A DNA stretch of 42,805 bases from Myxococcales bacterium (GTDB lineage: Bacteria; Myxococcota_A; Bradymonadia; REDH01). Under the pieces are notes generated by a model. It saw only the letters and a program-made list of their open reading frames with translations, did no database searches and was not told the DNA's origin. Of the stretch, positions 26,047-33,999 are shown piece by piece. How positions within the stretch are numbered: position 1 is the first letter of the stretch; each line of letters opens with the position of its first letter. Made by a program: the position numbers and the translations under genes. The stretch lies in the NCBI GenBank assembly GCA_947496715.1, contig CANMDT010000014.1, positions 1 through 42,805 of the forward strand, in the 5' to 3' direction.

Positions 26047-27257
26047 TTGCGAAGCCTTGGGTCGAGCGCGTCGCGGAGGCCTTCGCCCGCGAGGTTGAAG
26101 GCCGAGACGGTAACAAAGATGGCGACGCCTGCGATGAGCATCATGGCCTCGTCGCTCGTGTCGCGGCCGTAGGCGAGGATGCGGCCCCACGAGGGGAGCG
26201 TCGGGTCACCGAAGCCCAGGAAGGAGAGCGAAGACTCGACGATGACCGACGAGGCCACGCCGAAGGTGGCCGTCACCAAAATCGGGCCGAGCGCGTTCGG
26301 CAGCACGTGGCGGAAGATGATGCGCGTGTCGGTGAGGCCGGACGCGCGGGCCGCCGTCACAAAATCAAGATTGCGCAGCCGGAGGAACTCAGCCCGAACC
26401 AGTCGCGCCGGCCCTGTCCAGCCTGTGAAGCCGATGATGACCATGACCCAGAAGATGGAGGGCTGCTCCAGGAAGCCGATGAAGGTCAGGATGAGGAAGA
26501 AGCTGGGGAAGCAGAGCAGGAGCTCGATGAGCCGCGACACGATGAGGTCCCAGGCGCCACCGAAGAAGCCCGCGACTGCGCCGAGGATGGTGCCGATGGT
26601 CACATAGATGGAGACGGCGATGACGCCGACGGCCAGCGAGACGCGGGTGCCGAAGAGGAGGCGCACGAAGATGTCGCGGCCGGCGCCGTCCTGGCCGAGC
26701 AGGTGGCGGATGCCGGGGCCCTCCGCCCCGTAGAGCGTGTCGTCAAACTGAATCCGCAGCGGTGGGAAGAGGTAGAACTGCTGCGAACTGTCGGCCAACA
26801 GCCGATAATCGAGCGTCGGCGAGCGGGGGTCGATGGCCAGCAGCCCCGCAAAGACCACCAACAACAGGGCGGCAAGCCCCAACTGGAAGTTGGTCTCGGC
26901 TGCCCGCCGCCGCGTTACCTCATGCCCCTTGATGGACCGGACGAAGAGCCGGTTGGCGAGCCAGAGGAGAGGCGCCGCAAGCAGCACCAGGTTGAAGAAG
27001 ATGTCGACGCCGTTCTCGTAGATGTTCCGGTTGAACAGCAGCGCATGCACGAGCGGGAAGGAGAGTTTGCCGCTCTCGGAGACCCAGATGAGCGGAACCT
27101 TCGAGGCGATCAGCGGGGCGACAACCGCCAGCACGAGCAGCGCGAGGATGATGTAGACCGCCACCACGCCCGTGATGTTCTTGCGGAACTGTCCCCAGAC
27201 AATGGACCAGTAGGAGGGCGGCTCGGCGACCGCGGTGGTGGGTACCTGCGTCGTCAT
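26043..27257 (-). CDS. Peptide ABC transporter permease (OppC type) with extra N-terminal membrane segments
   Basis: A 404-aa inner-membrane permease. The C-terminal two-thirds is canonical Opp[19 protein letters not shown] at 188-205 corresponds to the usual GTDELGRD element, and the cytoplasmic EAA-loop is [10 protein letters not shown] at 301-310. The N-terminal third is enlarged. After the first membrane helix (about 33-52) come roughly 95 extra residues with two more hydrophobic segments (about 85-105 and 125-142). Typical OppC is near 300 aa. ATG 27257 is chosen (GGAGTGAGG just upstream, 4 nt after the OppB-type stop). The frame opens 13 codons earlier, inside the previous gene. Confidence 0.9.
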
Positions 27258-27261
27258 GGCC

Positions 27262-29043
27262 TCACTCCAAGCTGATGCGCGGATCGACCAGCGCATAGGA
27301 GATGTCGGACAGGAGGATACCGAGCAGGGTCAGCACCGATGCAATGAGCAGCTCGCCCATGATGACGTTGTAGTCGCGGAACTGGATGGCCGTGATCATC
27401 AGCTTGCCCATGCCGTCGATGGCGAAGATGTGCTCGATGATGATGGAGCCGCCGATGAGCGCGGGCAGGGTGAAGCCGAGGAGCGTCAGGATGGGGATGA
27501 GGCCGTTCCGGACCGCATGTTTCATGATGACGATCCACTCAGGGAGTCCCTTCGCGCGGGCGGTTCTGACATAATCACTGCGGATGACATCGAGCAGGCC
27601 GGTGCGGGCGTAGCGGCTGATGGCCGCCAAGCCGCCGTAGGTGAGGCAGACAAGCGGCAGGATCATGTGCCAGGTCATGTCGCCCAACATCTGCATGGTA
27701 GTCTGCATGTTGGGGTCACCCGACTGGAATCCGGAGACGGGGAACCAGGAGAAGATGCTCTTGTTGGCGTCGGTCAGATAGGTCTGCATCAGCGTGGCCG
27801 CAAAGAAGCTGGGCAGGCTGTAGAGTACGAAGAGGCCAAGGCCGACGCCGCGGTCTGCGAATTGGTTGTGGCGCACCGCTGCAAGCACGCCGAGCGGCAC
27901 CGAGATGAAGTAGGCCAGAAAGAGCGAGGCGACCGACAGGAAGATGGAGTAGCGCCAGTGCTCCTGGATGACATCCCAGACGGGGCGCTTGAACCGGGTC
28001 GAGGTGCCGAGGTCGAGCACGATCAGGTTGCCCATATACTTGTAGAAGCGGGTCTCGGTGAAGACGCTGACCAGCGTACCAGCGGGCGTCCGCTCGAAGC
28101 GGGGCGCTGCCTTTGTGAACCAGGTGGTCCACTTGGCGATGGTTGCCGCCTTATCGGCCGGTGTTGCCTCGAGCGCGTAGGTCCACTGCGAGATCTCCGC
28201 GTTCTCCGAGAGCACATCGCGGTTTGCCGCCTTCGCCTCTGCGGTGGCCTGCTCTCCATCGTGCACCACAATCGAACGGCGCGAATTCACCGACAGCCGC
28301 TGCACAGCCAGGAAGCGCACCTTCTCGGTGATGGTGCGGTTGATAACCCAGCGCTTGCCGGCGTGCTCTAGCGGTGCCAGCGGCTTCGAAAGGTCGGGCG
28401 CGGCAGCAAGGTCGGAGGCAGAGAGGCTGAGGCCCTCGCCTGTGCCGTCTGCCGGCTCGAGCCGGAGGTAGCCCTGCGCAATCTGGATGAGGAAGGGGAC
28501 GATGGTCAGGCCCCAGTTCTCTACCTCCTCTTCAGCGGCAAAGACCTCTTTGGCGGCCGGCTTCGGAGGACGGATGGGGTCGAGTTCTACGACCTCCATC
28601 GCAAGCAGCTTGTCGGTCAGCGCCTCTTTGGCAGCCGCGTCGAGGCCGGGTTTCGTCAGCTCCGCACGGAGCGCGGTCACGTCGGCGTTGGCGATATTGC
28701 TGATGACGGAGGCTGCCGTTGCGCCCACAGCCAGCGCCTCTCGCTCGCCGGCGATCGGCGTGGCCATGTTGCTGGCGATGACATGCAGGTGGTGCTCCAC
28801 ATCGGCGCGCTGCAAACGGTAGCGGAAGTTGAGCAGGATCGGCTTGTCGAGGTTGTAGTGCTCCTTGAAGAGCCGAAAGCCTTCGCGCGAGTTGGCATTC
28901 TGGTCAGCCCGCTCACTGCCCGATGCATTCGTCGCCTGGCCCGGGTTGCCCGGGGCAAGGTTGATGATGCCGAAGATAACGATGGCGATCATCACCATCG
29001 TCGGGATCATCAGCAGGATCCTCTTGAGAATGTAGCGTGCCAC
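27262..29043 (-). CDS. Peptide ABC transporter permease (OppB type) with a large insertion
   Basis: A 593-aa permease, almost twice the usual 310-340 aa. Residues 1-73 are a normal OppB start (YILKRILLMIPT, NLAPGNPG, then NLDKPILLNF). Residues about 334-593 are the normal remainder (DLGTSTRFKRPV, five membrane helices, and the EAA-loop RTARAKGLPEW at 493-503). Between them lie roughly 260 hydrophilic, mostly helical residues with no recognised domain. They sit between the first and second membrane helices, which in OppB is the outer face, so the insertion is predicted to be periplasmic. The gene follows the binding-protein gene by 22 nt. Confidence 0.9.
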   Translation of the reverse strand: MARYILKRILLMIPTMVMIAIVIFGIINLAPGNPGQATNASGSERADQNANSREGFRLFKEHYNLDKPILLNFRYRLQRADVEHHLHVIASNMATPIAGEREALAVGATAASVISNIANADVTALRAELTKPGLDAAAKEALTDKLLAMEVVELDPIRPPKPAAKEVFAAEEEVENWGLTIVPFLIQIAQGYLRLEPADGTGEGLSLSASDLAAAPDLSKPLAPLEHAGKRWVINRTITEKVRFLAVQRLSVNSRRSIVVHDGEQATAEAKAANRDVLSENAEISQWTYALEATPADKAATIAKWTTWFTKAAPRFERTPAGTLVSVFTETRFYKYMGNLIVLDLGTSTRFKRPVWDVIQEHWRYSIFLSVASLFLAYFISVPLGVLAAVRHNQFADRGVGLGLFVLYSLPSFFAATLMQTYLTDANKSIFSWFPVSGFQSGDPNMQTTMQMLGDMTWHMILPLVCLTYGGLAAISRYARTGLLDVIRSDYVRTARAKGLPEWIVIMKHAVRNGLIPILTLLGFTLPALIGGSIIIEHIFAIDGMGKLMITAIQFRDYNVIMGELLIASVLTLLGILLSDISYALVDPRISLE

Positions 29044-29065
29044 GGTGCCAGCCTACCCCTGCGAA

Positions 29066-31018
29066 CTACTTCGCATCCTTGACGAACCAGTTCGTGGTCC
29101 ACGTGTAGGGGCGCACAACCGAGAAGGAGACATTGTCTATCCGGTCGCGCCAGGCGCCGATCTCGTCTCCACCGAACCAGAAGGTGTAGGGCTGCTCCTC
29201 GTGCACCAGCTTGTGGAAGCGGGAGAAGAGATCCTTGCGCTTCACAGGGTCGAACTCCGACCGCACACCCTCGATGATCTTGTCGGCCTCGGCGTTGCGG
29301 AAGCCAACCCGGTTGCTGCTCTTGGGAACGTCGGCCTGGCTGGAGTGCCAGATCTGGTAGAGGTCGGTGTCCCAGCCAAGCTGCCAGCCGCCCGTGTAGG
29401 CCTCAAAGTCCTTCTGCTCCATGCGTCGGACCAAGATGGCCCACTCCGCCGGTTCGATCGTCATGATGACGCCGATGGTACGGAGGTCGTTGCGGAAGGC
29501 CTCCATCGCCGCGATGAACTCGGGCCGGTAGCCGTAGGTCAGCATGCCGAAGTTGAACTCGACCGCCTTGCCGTCGATGACCTTCTCGCGGATGCCGTTG
29601 CCGTCGGCGTCGCGCCAGCCGGCCTCGTCGAGCAGCGCCGCGGCCCGCTTGAGGTCAAAGGGCCAGGGCTTGATCGACTGGTCGTAGTCCGGGCCGGCGA
29701 TGTAGAAGGGTCCGCTCAGCAGCCGGCCGAGGCCCTGCATGTTCTGCTTGAGCATCAGCTCGCGGTTGAAGGCGTGGGTCATCGCGAGCCGCACCCGGCG
29801 GTCGCCGAAGAACTTCCCGTCGGCATTCCAGCCAAGGTAGCGGTAAGAGGTGGCCAGGTAGTGGTCAGCCTTGAGTACGCCCGACTTGAAGTCCGGGGTG
29901 CCGCCGTCGAGCACCTCATTCTTGTACTGGTTGGGCTGAAGGTCGATGAAGTCCAAGCCGCCGGCGCGGAGGTTGTTCAACCGGGCGGTGGCGTCGTTGA
30001 TGACCTTGTACTCGAGCTTCTGGATGGGCGGCTTCTCGCCGTAGAAGTCCTCGTTGCGCTCAAGTTGGATCGCGCCGCCCTGTTCCCAGGAGACAAACTT
30101 GTAGGGGCCGACGCCGATCGCCTTCTGGTTGAACCAGTGGCCATTGAAGCGGCGACCGAGCTCCGACTTGTCGAAGGCGTGACCATCCTCGTCGAAGGCG
30201 AAGAGCCAGCGCGGGTAGGGGAAGAGGCCGATTGTGGTGGCCGTCGAGGTGAACTCGCTCTCCTTCCAGGTCACGATGAATTCGTAGTCGTTGACGACCT
30301 GCACCTTGTCGAGCTTCTCGAAGTAGTTCCGGTAGTGCGGCGCCTCGACCTGCGGGTTGGTGGCCAGCTCGACCATGAAGGCGAAGTCGTCGGCGACCAG
30401 CTCGTGGTCGGCCTTGAGCCAGTCGTAGCGTGCGTTGGTGAAGTCTACCGCGGGGCGGTGCCACTTCACCCCCTTGCGGAGCCAGACATGGAAGGACTTC
30501 CGATCGGGCGTGGCCTCGATGCGGACGGCCAGCCGCGGCGTCCAGCGGTTCGGATCCTTGCGGTCGCGGTCGGCGAGGCCGTCGGTCACGTAGGAGTAGA
30601 TGTCCTGCACGTCGGCGGCGTTTTCGGTGATGTAGTTGAGGCCCGGGATGTCGCTGATGGAGGCGCGGTGGAGCGTGCCGCCTTCAACCGCGCCAGCCGG
30701 CATCGTGGGCGCGTCGCTCACCTGCAGGAGGTTGCCCGGCCGGTTGTAGAGCTCCCAATCGGAGTCGGTGAAGTAGCGCTTGGCCCAACCACCGGGGCCC
30801 TCTGCAGCAGTCGCGCTGGTCGCCGGTGCCGCGTTGCCGCCACCCTGCACCTTTGACTCGAGCTTGGCGACCGCGTCGTTGAGGTTTTCTACCGATTTGC
30901 GGGTCTCAACGACGATCTGCTCCAGATGGTTCACCTGAACGATGCCTAGCACAATCAGGACGCAGAAGAGCAGGAAGAGAACAGACTGGACGATGGTCGC
31001 GACAAACTGTCGTTGCAT
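29066..31018 (-). CDS. Membrane-anchored peptide-binding protein (SBP family 5)
   Basis: A 650-aa solute-binding protein of the OppA/DppA family. In place of a cleaved signal peptide or lipobox, it has an uncleaved N-terminal membrane helix (about residues 8-30) followed by a short coiled coil (about 33-60) and a Gly/Ala/Ser linker. The binding domain follows, with family landmarks including FHVWLRKGVKWH, GVGPYKFVSWE, RLAMTHAFNRE and a C-terminal WFGGDEIGAWRDRI. It is expected to deliver peptides to the adjacent permeases while staying tethered to the membrane. ATG 31018 is preferred; GTG 31048 would add ten residues with weaker RBS support. It is the first gene of the transporter operon. Confidence 0.88.
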   Translation of the reverse strand: MQRQFVATIVQSVLFLLFCVLIVLGIVQVNHLEQIVVETRKSVENLNDAVAKLESKVQGGGNAAPATSATAAEGPGGWAKRYFTDSDWELYNRPGNLLQVSDAPTMPAGAVEGGTLHRASISDIPGLNYITENAADVQDIYSYVTDGLADRDRKDPNRWTPRLAVRIEATPDRKSFHVWLRKGVKWHRPAVDFTNARYDWLKADHELVADDFAFMVELATNPQVEAPHYRNYFEKLDKVQVVNDYEFIVTWKESEFTSTATTIGLFPYPRWLFAFDEDGHAFDKSELGRRFNGHWFNQKAIGVGPYKFVSWEQGGAIQLERNEDFYGEKPPIQKLEYKVINDATARLNNLRAGGLDFIDLQPNQYKNEVLDGGTPDFKSGVLKADHYLATSYRYLGWNADGKFFGDRRVRLAMTHAFNRELMLKQNMQGLGRLLSGPFYIAGPDYDQSIKPWPFDLKRAAALLDEAGWRDADGNGIREKVIDGKAVEFNFGMLTYGYRPEFIAAMEAFRNDLRTIGVIMTIEPAEWAILVRRMEQKDFEAYTGGWQLGWDTDLYQIWHSSQADVPKSSNRVGFRNAEADKIIEGVRSEFDPVKRKDLFSRFHKLVHEEQPYTFWFGGDEIGAWRDRIDNVSFSVVRPYTWTTNWFVKDAK

Positions 31019-31072
31019 GGCGAAGAGACTCCGGCTGCGGGCGGACACGAATCTAGGTCGAAGGCCTGCAGG

Positions 31073-31102
31073 TCGCTAGCGGCAACGCGGGTCTGTCGTC
31101 AA
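31073..31102 (-). promoter_or_regulatory. Putative promoter of the peptide-transporter operon
   Basis: On the minus strand, TTGACG (31097-31102) and TAGCGA (31073-31078) are separated by 18 nt. The -35 box overlaps the stop codon of the upstream RCC1 gene. This would give a leader of about 45-50 nt before ATG 31018. Confidence 0.4.
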
Positions 31103-32418
31103 CGCGCCTTGTCCCCTGGCGCGGAGAACTCGACAGGCACAGGCAGTTCGCCCGGGTCGTCACCCCAGTTCTCCATGCCTACCTTGCGGCTGCCGAGCTG
31201 GTTTGCCAGGCCGTTCTCGCCCCAGCAACGGAGCGAGGTGCCGAAGACGGCGCAGCTCCAGCGGGGACCTGCTGCCACCGCACGTGCGGGCAATTTGGGC
31301 CCGAGGTTGATGGTCGGCATCGCGCCCACCGCAAACTCGGCGCCCGCGTCGTCCGCATCCCCTCGGCCAAGCTGACCCGCAGCACCGCGTCCGAAGCAGG
31401 AGACCTCGCCTGCGGCTGTCGTCAAGCAGGTGTGCTGGCTGCCCGCCGACACCGAGGTAATCGCCGTGGCAAACCGGATGGGCTCCACCGACGTCACCTG
31501 CTCGTCGTCGCCAATGGCGCTGGTGCTGCCCGTGCCGAGCCGGCCATCCCAGCCGTAACCCCAGCAGCGGGCGGTCCCGTTCGCCATGAGCGCGCAGCTG
31601 TGGAGGTCGCCCGCAGAAATCGCAACGGCTGGTCCGCCAAGCGCAACGCGCTGGCCCACGGAAGGGAACCGCTGTGGTGTGTCGCCCCAACTCAGCCGGT
31701 CGCCGCGGCCGGTCTGCCCGGATTCGCCGCGGCCCCAGCAGAGTACATCGCCTCCATCGAGCAGCGCGCAGGTGTGCTTGGCGCCCGCGGCCACGCCGAT
31801 TGCCTTCGCGCCCAGAGGTACAGGTCCTCGTGCATCGGGCCGCTCTCCAGGCAGCAAGCCGTAGTCTGCCGTATCGCCGTAGCCGAGCTGGCCCGCCTCG
31901 TTGGCGCCCCAACAGAAGAGGTTGCCGCGGTCTGTCACTGCGCAGCTGTGTGCGAAGCCTGCGGCGACCCCAATCGCCCGCTCGCCGAGGCTGACGGACG
32001 ACATCTCCGAGACGGTCTCGTCGTCGCCCATGTTGTCGCGTCCGCCACGGCCAAGCTGCCCGCGGAGGTTGCGGCCCCAGCAGCGGACCTGCCCGCGATC
32101 GCTCACCGCGCAGGTGTGGTCTTCACCCGCATCGGCCGACACGACCTTGCCTGGAACGGAGACGAGGCCGCCTGCGCCTGCAAGCTCGTCGTCGCCGATA
32201 GAGAGCCGGTCGCCGTAGCCCAACTGCCCGAACTCGCCGCGGCCCCAGCAGCGCATGGTGCCGTCTGTCATCACAGCGCAGGTGTGGCCACCGCCGATCG
32301 TGGCGAAGGCCGCTGCCTCGCTCGGTCCCGATCCCTGCTGAGGCCCTCCGCAGGCTGCGAGCAAGAGCGCTGCGACGAAGGCGGCGAGGAGAGGCGTCCC
32401 TGAGTGCGAGGTCGACAT
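31099..32418 (-). CDS. RCC1-repeat lipoprotein (predicted seven-bladed propeller)
   Basis: A 439-aa lipoprotein: the signal ends in LLLAAC (Cys about residue 23). Seven RCC1-type repeats follow, each with the pattern GxxHTCAV, about ten residues, then CWG and GQLG. Seven repeats are the number needed to close one beta propeller. Most repeats carry two cysteines (HTC and RCW) at matching places, which suggests one disulphide per blade in an oxidising compartment. Several inter-blade loops have an acidic GDD or DDE motif. Such proteins are often found at the surface of Myxococcota and Bradymonadota, but their partners are unknown. ATG 32418 has GGGAG 8 nt upstream; the frame is open upstream but without an SD. 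Confidence 0.9.
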   Translation of the reverse strand: MSTSHSGTPLLAAFVAALLLAACGGPQQGSGPSEAAAFATIGGGHTCAVMTDGTMRCWGRGEFGQLGYGDRLSIGDDELAGAGGLVSVPGKVVSADAGEDHTCAVSDRGQVRCWGRNLRGQLGRGGRDNMGDDETVSEMSSVSLGERAIGVAAGFAHSCAVTDRGNLFCWGANEAGQLGYGDTADYGLLPGERPDARGPVPLGAKAIGVAAGAKHTCALLDGGDVLCWGRGESGQTGRGDRLSWGDTPQRFPSVGQRVALGGPAVAISAGDLHSCALMANGTARCWGYGWDGRLGTGSTSAIGDDEQVTSVEPIRFATAITSVSAGSQHTCLTTAAGEVSCFGRGAAGQLGRGDADDAGAEFAVGAMPTINLGPKLPARAVAAGPRWSCAVFGTSLRCWGENGLANQLGSRKVGMENWGDDPGELPVPVEFSAPGDKAR

Positions 32419-32448
32419 AAGCGTGCTCCCGAGCGATGAAGTAACCCC

Positions 32449-32478
32449 AGTATGGCCCGATCCGCGCGACAGCGTCAA
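32449..32478 (-). promoter_or_regulatory. Putative promoter of the RCC1 lipoprotein gene
   Basis: On the minus strand, TTGACG (32473-32478) and CATACT (32449-32454) are separated by 18 nt, predicting a start near 32442 and a leader of about 24 nt. This is the best -10 match of the putative promoters in the window. Confidence 0.5.
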
Positions 32479-32500
32479 CCACGCTGAGATGCGTTCGGCT

Positions 32501-33586
32501 TCACACCGCGCCAGCCTCCAGCCGAAGGCCGAGCTGCCGCGCCCGGAGCTGCCCGCAGGCACCATCGGCGCTCTGACCCACCGTGCGGCGGAGCGTCGCC
32601 GAGACCCCTGCCGCACGGAGCCGGCGCACGAAGGCATTGGCAACCGGCCAGGGCGTTGTCTCGAAGGGCATGCCCTCCACCCGGTTCCAGCGAATCGCCG
32701 ACAGGTGGCCCCGCCGGCCCGCCAGCAGCGTTGCCATTGCTTCCGACTCTTCTTCGCCATCGTTGATGCCCGCAAGCAGCACCATCTCGACCTGAAAGGG
32801 ACGGCCGGTCGCGGCTGCGAAGCGGTCGGCGGCCTCCAGCAACGATACCGGCGTCGCCTTCGTCTGCGTCGGGATGAGCGCCGCCCGCGTTTCGGCGCGC
32901 GCGCTGTGCAGCGAGAGCGCGAGCGTGAACTTCCGTCCGGTCGCGGTCAGGCGGTCGATGGCCGACGCGGGTCCGACCGTGCTGACAATCACGTGCCGCG
33001 GCCCAATGCCGGCCTCATCGCGCAAGATGTCGAGTGCGGCCGCCACCGCCTGCAGGTTCTGCGTCGGCTCCCCCGACCCCATGAAGACGATCCGTTCCAC
33101 CGAACCCCGCCTCCGCAGGTGCACCACCTGCTCCAGGATCTCCGAGACCGTGAGGTTGCGGGCTACCTTGTCGAGGCCCGACGCACAGAAGCGGCAGGCC
33201 ATCGCGCAGCCAACCTGCGACGAGATGCAGGCCGAGCCGGCTGCGGCCCGCGCCGGCCGCATCGCGGTGTCGAGGTGGGGCGGAGCGCTCGCGCCGGGCA
33301 GGTGAACGGCCTCCACCGAGCGGCCATCGTTGAGCTGTAGCAAGATTTTGCAGGAGCCGTCGCTGCTCGGCGAATGGGTCACGATGGAGGTGCCGAGCCA
33401 TGCGAAGCGCGCATCGAAAGCCTGTCGCAGCCGCTCAGGAACCGTTTCGTCTGCCATCGGGTCGCCGCCCGCCAAAAGCGTCCGCCGAAGCCGCATCGCA
33501 TGCATCGGGGCGTAGCCGGCCGTGCGCGCAGCCTCGCCCGCCTCGTTGGCCGTCAGCGAGAGAAAGGCGGGCCTACCGTCCGTCAA
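32501..33586 (-). CDS. rlmN: Radical SAM 23S rRNA methyltransferase, RlmN family
   Basis: A 361-aa radical SAM enzyme. The iron-sulphur cluster motif is CAMACRFC at 127-134 (Cys127, 131, 134). Cys120 in ACISSQVGC and Cys344 in GACGQL correspond to the two mechanistic cysteines of E. coli RlmN, Cys118 and Cys355. The usual GMGEP reads GSGEPTQN here. RlmN methylates A2503 of 23S rRNA and A37 of some tRNAs; the GEP form supports RlmN over Cfr. TTG 33586 is chosen because it overlaps the ferredoxin-like stop (TTGA), has AGAGG just upstream, and is followed by a family-like N-terminal helix. The frame is open further, inside the previous gene. Confidence 0.88.
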   Translation of the reverse strand: MTDGRPAFLSLTANEAGEAARTAGYAPMHAMRLRRTLLAGGDPMADETVPERLRQAFDARFAWLGTSIVTHSPSSDGSCKILLQLNDGRSVEAVHLPGASAPPHLDTAMRPARAAAGSACISSQVGCAMACRFCASGLDKVARNLTVSEILEQVVHLRRRGSVERIVFMGSGEPTQNLQAVAAALDILRDEAGIGPRHVIVSTVGPASAIDRLTATGRKFTLALSLHSARAETRAALIPTQTKATPVSLLEAADRFAAATGRPFQVEMVLLAGINDGEEESEAMATLLAGRRGHLSAIRWNRVEGMPFETTPWPVANAFVRRLRAAGVSATLRRTVGQSADGACGQLRARQLGLRLEAGAV

Positions 33587-33999
33587 GCGGCCTCTTCGCC
33601 GCGGAGCCCTGCCAGCAGTCGCACGATGGGCAGCCCCGATGGGCAGAGTGGCTCGCAGGCGCCGCAATCGGTGCAGCCCAGCCTGTCGGCATCCACCTTC
33701 GCGGAGGCCGCCGCCGTCCCGTCACGGCCTGCAGCCAGCATGAGCGCCGAGAGGCTCAACGGGCCGTCGGCAGAGGAGGCGGCGGGCAGGCAGACGGCAT
33801 CACAGAGTCCGCAGCCGATGCAGCCCATGGCCCTCGGGCGGAGCTTCCGCTCGGACCGGCTGAGCGGCTCGATCTGGTCGGGCCGGTAGTTCGACAGAAA
33901 GCGGCTCTCCCCGCCCGCGTCGTAACGGAAGGTCACTTTGAGCAGCCAGTGGCGCCAGAAGTAGTAGGCAAGCAGCGCGAGCGCGTGGAGTCGCTTCAT
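33583..33999 (-). CDS. Short GlpC-like iron-sulphur protein
   Basis: A 138-aa protein with two ferredoxin-type cluster motifs, CIGCGLCDAVC (about 59-69) and CTDCGACEPLCP (about 110-121), expected to hold two [4Fe-4S] clusters. The N-terminus has an amphipathic-hydrophobic stretch (ALALLAYYFWRHWLLKVTF) that could attach it to the membrane. Its place after glpA and glpB matches GlpC, the subunit that carries electrons from glycerol-3-phosphate to the quinone pool. However, standard GlpC is about 400 aa and carries two CCG cysteine-rich domains absent here. The start overlaps glpB by 4 nt (ATGA), and the stop overlaps the TTG of rlmN. Confidence 0.82.
   Translation of the reverse strand: MKRLHALALLAYYFWRHWLLKVTFRYDAGGESRFLSNYRPDQIEPLSRSERKLRPRAMGCIGCGLCDAVCLPAASSADGPLSLSALMLAAGRDGTAAASAKVDADRLGCTDCGACEPLCPSGLPIVRLLAGLRGEEAA

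Noticed and set aside
29045-30856. Long open frame antisense to the binding-protein gene (603 codons)
   Set aside because: The minus strand encodes a clear family-5 binding protein; the plus frame is a low-complexity Val/Glu/Leu shadow.
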